DNA from: Cycloclasticus sp.
Lineage (GTDB): Bacteria > Pseudomonadota > Gammaproteobacteria > Methylococcales > Cycloclasticaceae
NCBI GenBank assembly: GCA_018066825.1
Contig: JAGPVU010000011.1
Span: forward strand, 1-11,679
Length of the DNA: 11,679 bases
Direction: 5' to 3'
Shown piece by piece: positions 7,480 to 11,679 of the stretch. The notes beneath the pieces are model-generated. The model worked only from the letters and a program-made list of their open reading frames with translations, was not told the DNA's origin and did no database searches. The translations under genes and the position numbers were made by a program. Every line of letters starts with the position of its first letter. The stretch's first letter is position 1.

Positions 7480-8510
7480 ATGAGTTAAGCCAATTAATTG
7501 AAGATTCGGCTACTCGCTTATTTGAAGGCTTTGCCACAGAACAAGCCTACCAAACAATGGAGTCAGGTGAGTTCCCGCAAACACTATGGCAAGACTTTGT
7601 CAACGATGGTTGGTTAAGAACCGCATTAACAGAAGAACAAGGCGGGGCAGGCCTTGGCCTCGCAGGTGGCTTTACTTTAATGCGTTTAGCGGGTTATCAC
7701 GCCGTACCTTTGCCGATCGTCGAATCATTAATTGCCACCTATTTAGCGGCAAGTTCTGGGATTGAAATTAACGATGAATTATTGGTTCCAGCCCTTATTT
7801 CTCATCCGATCGACCAATCATCAGATCTGGTTTTATCTAATATACCTTGGGCGCGTCATGCTAGTGGAGTGTTATTCGTTTTCCCAGTGGATGATCAGTT
7901 ACACACAGTGGTCATTAGACTAGGCGATTTAACAATTTCATCAGACCATAATATGGCCGGTGAGCCACGTGATGAAATTACTATTAACCCTAAACAACTT
8001 ATTGCTAACAACACGCTTAGTGGTATGTCGGTTGAGCAAATATATAGTTGGTTAGCCTTAGGTCGTGCTGCACAAATTTCAGGTGCACTACGTAAGGTGC
8101 TACTGCGTACGGTTGACTATGCCAATGAACGATCGCAGTTTGGCCGTCAAATAGGTAAATTTCAAGCTGTACAGCAGCAGTTGGCGGTACAAGCTGAAAT
8201 GACCAGCGCTGCAATATGCGCAGTAGATGCGGCGATTGCACACCTCGATACTGAACAAGAGTGGGAGCTGATTGCCTGCGCTAAAATCACTAACAGTGAA
8301 GCGGCGGGTTATGCTGCTAAAACGGCTCATGCAGTCCATGCTGCCATTGGTTTTACCCAAGAATACCCCTTACAATTAAGCACCCGGCGATTATGGTCTT
8401 GGCGTGATGAATATGGCAATGAAGGGGACTGGTCAAGCAAATTAGGCCGCCACTGTATGCAGCTAGAAAATGACAGTTTATGGAGTTGGTTAACCACTCA
8501 AACAACGTAA
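7476..8510 (+). CDS. Acyl-CoA dehydrogenase, non-catalytic (beta-like) partner subunit
   Basis: This 344-residue protein is a shortened acyl-CoA dehydrogenase homologue. The N-terminal helical domain is recognisable (TEEQGGAGLGLAGG, 52-65). The middle barrel lacks any T/SEP..GSD loop, and the helix position of the catalytic glutamate reads LALGRAAQ (193-200) with no acid. It keeps the FAD-binding RSQFGRQIGKFQ (219-230) and a C-terminal helical domain with HAAIGFTQEYPLQL. It therefore cannot work as a normal stand-alone dehydrogenase but supplies what the preceding gene lacks. The ATGA overlap (start ATG 7476-7478, upstream stop TGA 7477-7479) indicates translational coupling, as expected for subunits made in equal amounts. 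The closest known arrangement is the heteromeric FadE pairs of steroid-degrading bacteria. An alternative, that it is a degenerate paralogue, is made unlikely by the intact frame and the overlap. Confidence 0.88.
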   Translation: MNELSQLIEDSATRLFEGFATEQAYQTMESGEFPQTLWQDFVNDGWLRTALTEEQGGAGLGLAGGFTLMRLAGYHAVPLPIVESLIATYLAASSGIEINDELLVPALISHPIDQSSDLVLSNIPWARHASGVLFVFPVDDQLHTVVIRLGDLTISSDHNMAGEPRDEITINPKQLIANNTLSGMSVEQIYSWLALGRAAQISGALRKVLLRTVDYANERSQFGRQIGKFQAVQQQLAVQAEMTSAAICAVDAAIAHLDTEQEWELIACAKITNSEAAGYAAKTAHAVHAAIGFTQEYPLQLSTRRLWSWRDEYGNEGDWSSKLGRHCMQLENDSLWSWLTTQTT

Positions 8511-8513
8511 TTA

Positions 8514-8519
8514 AGAGGA
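8514..8519 (+). promoter_or_regulatory. Ribosome binding site that fixes a TTG start
   Basis: AGAGGA at 8514-8519 is 7 bases before TTG 8527. A TAA at 8512-8514 closes the same frame upstream, and the next in-frame ATG (8578) lies past the conserved first beta strand, so TTG is the best start for the crotonase gene. Confidence 0.7.
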
Positions 8520-8526
8520 TAGGCTA

Positions 8527-9327
8527 TTGACGACTGATGTAACAAGTGAAGTAAGCGAAGGTATCGCCATTTGGCGGATGAACCGTGTTGATACACGTAA
8601 TGCAATTTCTGATGGTCAAATGATCAATGACCTTGTGTTATTAGCGGAACAGGCGCAAAAAGACCCTGAAATTCGTGTGGTTATTTTAACCGGTAACGGT
8701 CCCGCTTTTTCATCGGGCGGTAATGTTAAAAAAATTCGTGAAGAAATGACTGAATCGGATAAAACACCCCACGAATTAGCGACTTGGTATCGTGAAGGCA
8801 TTCAGCGAATCCCATTGGCCTTCCAGCGACTTGATGTACCTATTATTGCCGCAGTTAATGGCCCGGCGATTGGCGCAGGCTGTGATCTAACCTGTATGTG
8901 TGATATCCGCATAGCGGCCGAAAGCGCACGTTTTGCCGAAAGCTTTGTCAAATTAGGCATAATTCCGGGCGATGGTGGTTCTTGGTTATTACCACGTGCT
9001 ATTGGTCTAGCTAAAGCCTCTGAAATGGCGTTCACTGGCGACCCCATTAGTGCACAAGAGGCGCTTCAATTTGGCCTTGTATCAAAAGTGGTTCCCGATG
9101 ATCAACTGATGAATGAAGCGATCGCACTGGCTAAACGTATTGCTGTGAACCCACCCGTTTCGGTACGTATGGCTAAACAATTGATTCGCGAAGGCCAACG
9201 AACCGACCTTGATACCCACCTGCAAATGGCAGCAGTAATGCAAGCCGTGTCACACCGTACAGATGACCACCGCGAAGCAATGAACGCTATTTTTGATAAA
9301 CGTCCCGGCGAATACAAAGGGCGCTAA
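8527..9327 (+). CDS. Crotonase (enoyl-CoA hydratase/isomerase) family protein with atypical active site
   Basis: This 266-residue crotonase-fold enzyme starts with TTG. The fold marks are R.NAISDGQM (24-32), the first oxyanion-hole region AFSSGGNVK (60-68), the second GPAIGAGCDL (112-121), and IPGDGGSWLLPRAIG (146-160). In classical enoyl-CoA hydratase the two catalytic glutamates are Glu144 and Glu164 (rat numbering). By alignment these are D120 and F140 here, so simple syn-hydration by the usual mechanism is doubtful. An aspartate, D149 in PGDGG, is adjacent to the place used as catalytic acid in PaaG-type isomerases (PDCGG). It may therefore be an isomerase, a hydratase of a distinct subfamily, or a hydrolytic C-C cleaving crotonase. 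Sequences with PGDGG.WLLPR form a recognisable subfamily, so this is not a damaged gene. It sits 16 bases after the dehydrogenase pair, whose enoyl-CoA product is the natural candidate substrate. Confidence 0.9.
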   Translation: MTTDVTSEVSEGIAIWRMNRVDTRNAISDGQMINDLVLLAEQAQKDPEIRVVILTGNGPAFSSGGNVKKIREEMTESDKTPHELATWYREGIQRIPLAFQRLDVPIIAAVNGPAIGAGCDLTCMCDIRIAAESARFAESFVKLGIIPGDGGSWLLPRAIGLAKASEMAFTGDPISAQEALQFGLVSKVVPDDQLMNEAIALAKRIAVNPPVSVRMAKQLIREGQRTDLDTHLQMAAVMQAVSHRTDDHREAMNAIFDKRPGEYKGR

Positions 9328-9366
9328 ACTTTTAATAACAATTAATTCTATACAGGAGAACAAACA

Positions 9367-10275
9367 ATGATGATGCAAGATAAAGTAGTTTTAATCACTG
9401 GCGCAGGTCGCGGTATTGGTCGGGCCATGGCGATTATGATGGCGCAACAAGGCGCCAAAGTGGTTGTTAATGATCTGGGAGCAGGTGTTGGTGGGGAAGA
9501 AACCGGTGAAAGCCCAGCAGAAGAAGTAGTCGCAACCATCCGTGCCGCTGGTGGCGAAGCAGTCATTAACGGGGATAACGTAGCGAGTATTGACGGCGCT
9601 GAGGCAATGGTGCAAGCGGCGATTGATAATTTTGGCCGCATTGATACGGTGGTTAATAACGCCGGTATCTTACGCGATAAGATCTTTCATAAAATGACCC
9701 CCGATGATTGGAACGCGGTTATCAACGTGCATTTAAATGGTAGTTTTAATACCGCTCATGTTGCTGGTAGACACTTCCGTCAGCAAGAAAGCGGCAGCTT
9801 TGTTTTTATGACCTCAACGTCTGGTTTAATTGGCAATTATGGCCAAGCAAACTATGCCGCAGCTAAAGCGGGGATTGCCGCGTTATCTAAAAGTATTGCG
9901 TTGGATATGGAACGTTACAATGTGCGTTCAAACTGTATTTCACCGTTTGCGTGGAGTCGTATGATTGGTGCAATTCCGGTGAATACGCCGGAACAACAAG
10001 CACGTGTTGATAAATTAAAAGAAATGACACCAGAAAAAATTGCTCCAATGGCCGTGTATTTGGCCAGTGATGCAGCAAAAGAAGTGACGGGTCAAATTTT
10101 TGCCGTACGTAATAATGAAATCTTCTTGATGAGCCAATCTAGACCGTTACGTTCATCGCATCGCTCAGAAGGCTGGTCACCAGAAACGATTTCTGAACAC
10201 GCAATACCGGCATTAAAAAGCAGTTTTTATCCACTAGACCGGTCTGCTGATGTGTTTTCTTGGGATCCAGTTTAG
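9367..10275 (+). CDS. SDR of the MFE-2/Hsd4A-like 3-hydroxyacyl-CoA dehydrogenase type
   Basis: This 302-residue SDR is longer than the usual 250 and resembles the dehydrogenase domain of peroxisomal multifunctional enzyme type 2 and the stand-alone Hsd4A-like enzymes, which oxidise 3-hydroxyacyl-CoAs to 3-ketoacyl-CoAs. Visible are TGAGRGIG (11-18), NDLGAG with D36 indicating NAD, NNAG (97-100), N124, and catalytic S150, Y163 and K167 (YAAAK). The insertion after NDLG rich in G and E (about 37-50) is typical of this group. Instead of the classical VDGG end there is a C-terminal extension finishing in RSADVFSWDPV, also seen in the group. The ATG triplet repeats three times from 9367, so the exact first methionine is uncertain. 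AGGAGA at 9354-9359 fits the first. The gene follows the crotonase by 39 bases and probably performs the oxidation step of the beta-oxidation cycle. Stereochemistry (R is usual for the family) is inferred. Confidence 0.9.
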   Translation: MMMQDKVVLITGAGRGIGRAMAIMMAQQGAKVVVNDLGAGVGGEETGESPAEEVVATIRAAGGEAVINGDNVASIDGAEAMVQAAIDNFGRIDTVVNNAGILRDKIFHKMTPDDWNAVINVHLNGSFNTAHVAGRHFRQQESGSFVFMTSTSGLIGNYGQANYAAAKAGIAALSKSIALDMERYNVRSNCISPFAWSRMIGAIPVNTPEQQARVDKLKEMTPEKIAPMAVYLASDAAKEVTGQIFAVRNNEIFLMSQSRPLRSSHRSEGWSPETISEHAIPALKSSFYPLDRSADVFSWDPV

Positions 10276-10288
10276 AGGTTAACGTATC

Positions 10289-11679
10289 ATGATAAAAAAA
10301 CAATTAAGCTATGATCATGGTGTTAGTGATATTCCCTTAATGGGTAAAACCATTGGCGCTGTGTTTGATGAAACCGCTGCAAAGTCCCCTGATAAAGTTG
10401 CTCTAATTAGCCGGCATCAAAACATCCGTTGGACTTATCGCGAGTATCAAGAAAAAGTTAATGCGTTGGCTTCAGGGCTTATTGAGCTGGGTTTGAAACC
10501 CGGTGAACGGATTGGTATTTGGTCGCAAAATAACGCGGAGTGGGCGTTGGTTCAGTTTGCAACGGCAAAGGCCGGTCTGATATTGGTTAATATCAACCCC
10601 GCGTACCGTAGTAGTGAACTCGAATATGCTTTAACGAAGTCGGGCTGTACGGCGCTTATTACATCGCCTAATTTTAAAAGTAGCAATTACCTTGAGATTC
10701 TTGAAAAATTAGCACCTGAGTTAGCTGATTGCGCGGCGGGGCAACTTAATGCGAAACGTTTACCTGAGTTAAAAACGATTATTCGTTTGGGTGACGAAAA
10801 GACCAATGGCATGTTAAATTTTAACCAAGTGATTGCGCAAGGAACAAACGCAGCATTGCAGCACTTAGAAGTTTTAGTTGATCAATTACAGTTTGATGAT
10901 GCGATTAATATTCAGTTTACCAGTGGCACGACGGGCTCACCCAAAGGGGCAACCCTCAGTCATCACGGCATTGTTAACAATGCCTATTTAACCGGTCATA
11001 CCATGGGAATTACTGATGTTGATGTAGTGTGTATTCCTGTACCTATGTATCATTGTTTTGGCATGGTAATTGGTACCTTATTATCAGTGGTAAGAGGTTG
11101 TACGGCGGTGTTACCTGGTGAATATTTCGAACCCGCTAGCGTACTTAATGCGGTACAAGAAGAAGGTTGTACAACCTTATACGGTGTGCCAACTATGTTT
11201 ATTGCGATGCTTGGCTTAGCTGATTTCAAGTCATATAACCTCAGCACCCTACGAACGGGTGTAATGGCTGGCTCACCATGTCCGGTTGAGGTGATGAAAC
11301 AAGTGATCGCAGAAATGAATATGGAAAAAATCACTGTGGCTTACGGCATGACTGAATTAAGTCCGGTATCCAATCAATCATTAATGGATGATTCTTTTGA
11401 TATCCGTGTTTCAACCGTTGGGAAATCTCACCCGCACGTTGAAGGTAAGATTGTAGATGATAACAATAAGATTGTTGCAAGAGGCGTGATTGGTGAATAT
11501 TGCGCGCGCGGGTATGGCGTGATGATTGGTTATTGGGGCGATGCTGAAAAAACCGCGGAATCTATCGATACCGGTGGTTGGATGCACACAGGTGATCTTG
11601 CCACAATGGATGATAATGGTTACGTCACGGTCGTAGGGCGCTCAAAAGATATGGTGATCCGAGGTGGTGAAAATGTTTA
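10289..11679 (+). CDS. ACSF2-like acyl-CoA synthetase (3' truncated)
   Basis: An open frame starts at ATG 10289 and runs to the window end without a stop (463 codons plus two bases). The sequence is a FadD-type ANL ligase closely resembling acyl-CoA synthetase family member 2 (ACSF2): SYDHG near the start, AGLILVNINPAYRSSELEY (95-113), the phosphate loop TSGTTGSPKGATLSH (211-225), MYHCFGM (253-259), AGSPCP (327-332), AYGMTELSPV (351-360), TGD (434-436) and GRSKDMVIRGGENV (450-463). The window stops just before the small C-terminal domain with its catalytic lysine, about 90-100 residues. GAGG at 10275-10278 overlaps the previous stop codon and lies 10 bases before the ATG. The family activates medium-chain and substituted acids to acyl-CoAs with ATP. 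It is unrelated in subfamily to the ligase at 1096, so the cluster has two distinct ligases, perhaps for the starting acid and for a later intermediate. Confidence 0.92.
   Translation, partial: MIKKQLSYDHGVSDIPLMGKTIGAVFDETAAKSPDKVALISRHQNIRWTYREYQEKVNALASGLIELGLKPGERIGIWSQNNAEWALVQFATAKAGLILVNINPAYRSSELEYALTKSGCTALITSPNFKSSNYLEILEKLAPELADCAAGQLNAKRLPELKTIIRLGDEKTNGMLNFNQVIAQGTNAALQHLEVLVDQLQFDDAINIQFTSGTTGSPKGATLSHHGIVNNAYLTGHTMGITDVDVVCIPVPMYHCFGMVIGTLLSVVRGCTAVLPGEYFEPASVLNAVQEEGCTTLYGVPTMFIAMLGLADFKSYNLSTLRTGVMAGSPCPVEVMKQVIAEMNMEKITVAYGMTELSPVSNQSLMDDSFDIRVSTVGKSHPHVEGKIVDDNNKIVARGVIGEYCARGYGVMIGYWGDAEKTAESIDTGGWMHTGDLATMDDNGYVTVVGRSKDMVIRGGENV

Overview
The window is a dense, all-forward-strand catabolic gene cluster with ten protein genes, two of them cut by the window edges. 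No RNA gene, mobile element, CRISPR array or repeat family was seen. Moderate GC, AT-rich gaps, Shine-Dalgarno sites of the AGGAG/GAGG type and occasional GTG/TTG starts suggest a Gram-negative bacterium, plausibly a marine-type gammaproteobacterium. That taxonomic guess is inference and is weakly supported.

Layout: (1) 1-977 is the C-terminal half of a HyuA-family subunit, the family of acetone and acetophenone carboxylases and hydantoinases/oxoprolinases. It is followed by a hairpin that may be a terminator. (2) 1096-3051 is an acetyl-CoA-synthetase-type ligase whose acyl-pocket tryptophan is replaced by glycine. (3) From 3158 to the window end there is a tightly packed series: CaiB/BaiF CoA-transferase, a conventional acyl-CoA dehydrogenase, a classical SDR dehydrogenase, an overlapping pair of half-equipped acyl-CoA dehydrogenase subunits, a crotonase lacking the two usual hydratase glutamates, a 3-hydroxyacyl-CoA-dehydrogenase-like SDR of about 300 residues, and an ACSF2-like acyl-CoA synthetase that runs off the end. 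Gaps from 4304 onward are 12-42 bases or overlaps, so this is very probably one operon. The 106-base gap before the CoA-transferase has no recognisable terminator.

How the genes could work together: an organic acid is loaded onto CoA by either ligase or by CoA transfer. It is desaturated by one of two acyl-CoA dehydrogenase systems, hydrated, isomerised or cleaved by the crotonase, and oxidised by the SDRs. The carboxylase-family subunit directly upstream of an acid:CoA ligase recalls ketone degradation routes in which carboxylation gives a beta-keto acid that is then thioesterified. The substrate cannot be read from the sequence. The heteromeric dehydrogenase, the widened ligase pocket and the atypical crotonase point to a bulky, branched or cyclic acid rather than a simple straight-chain fatty acid.
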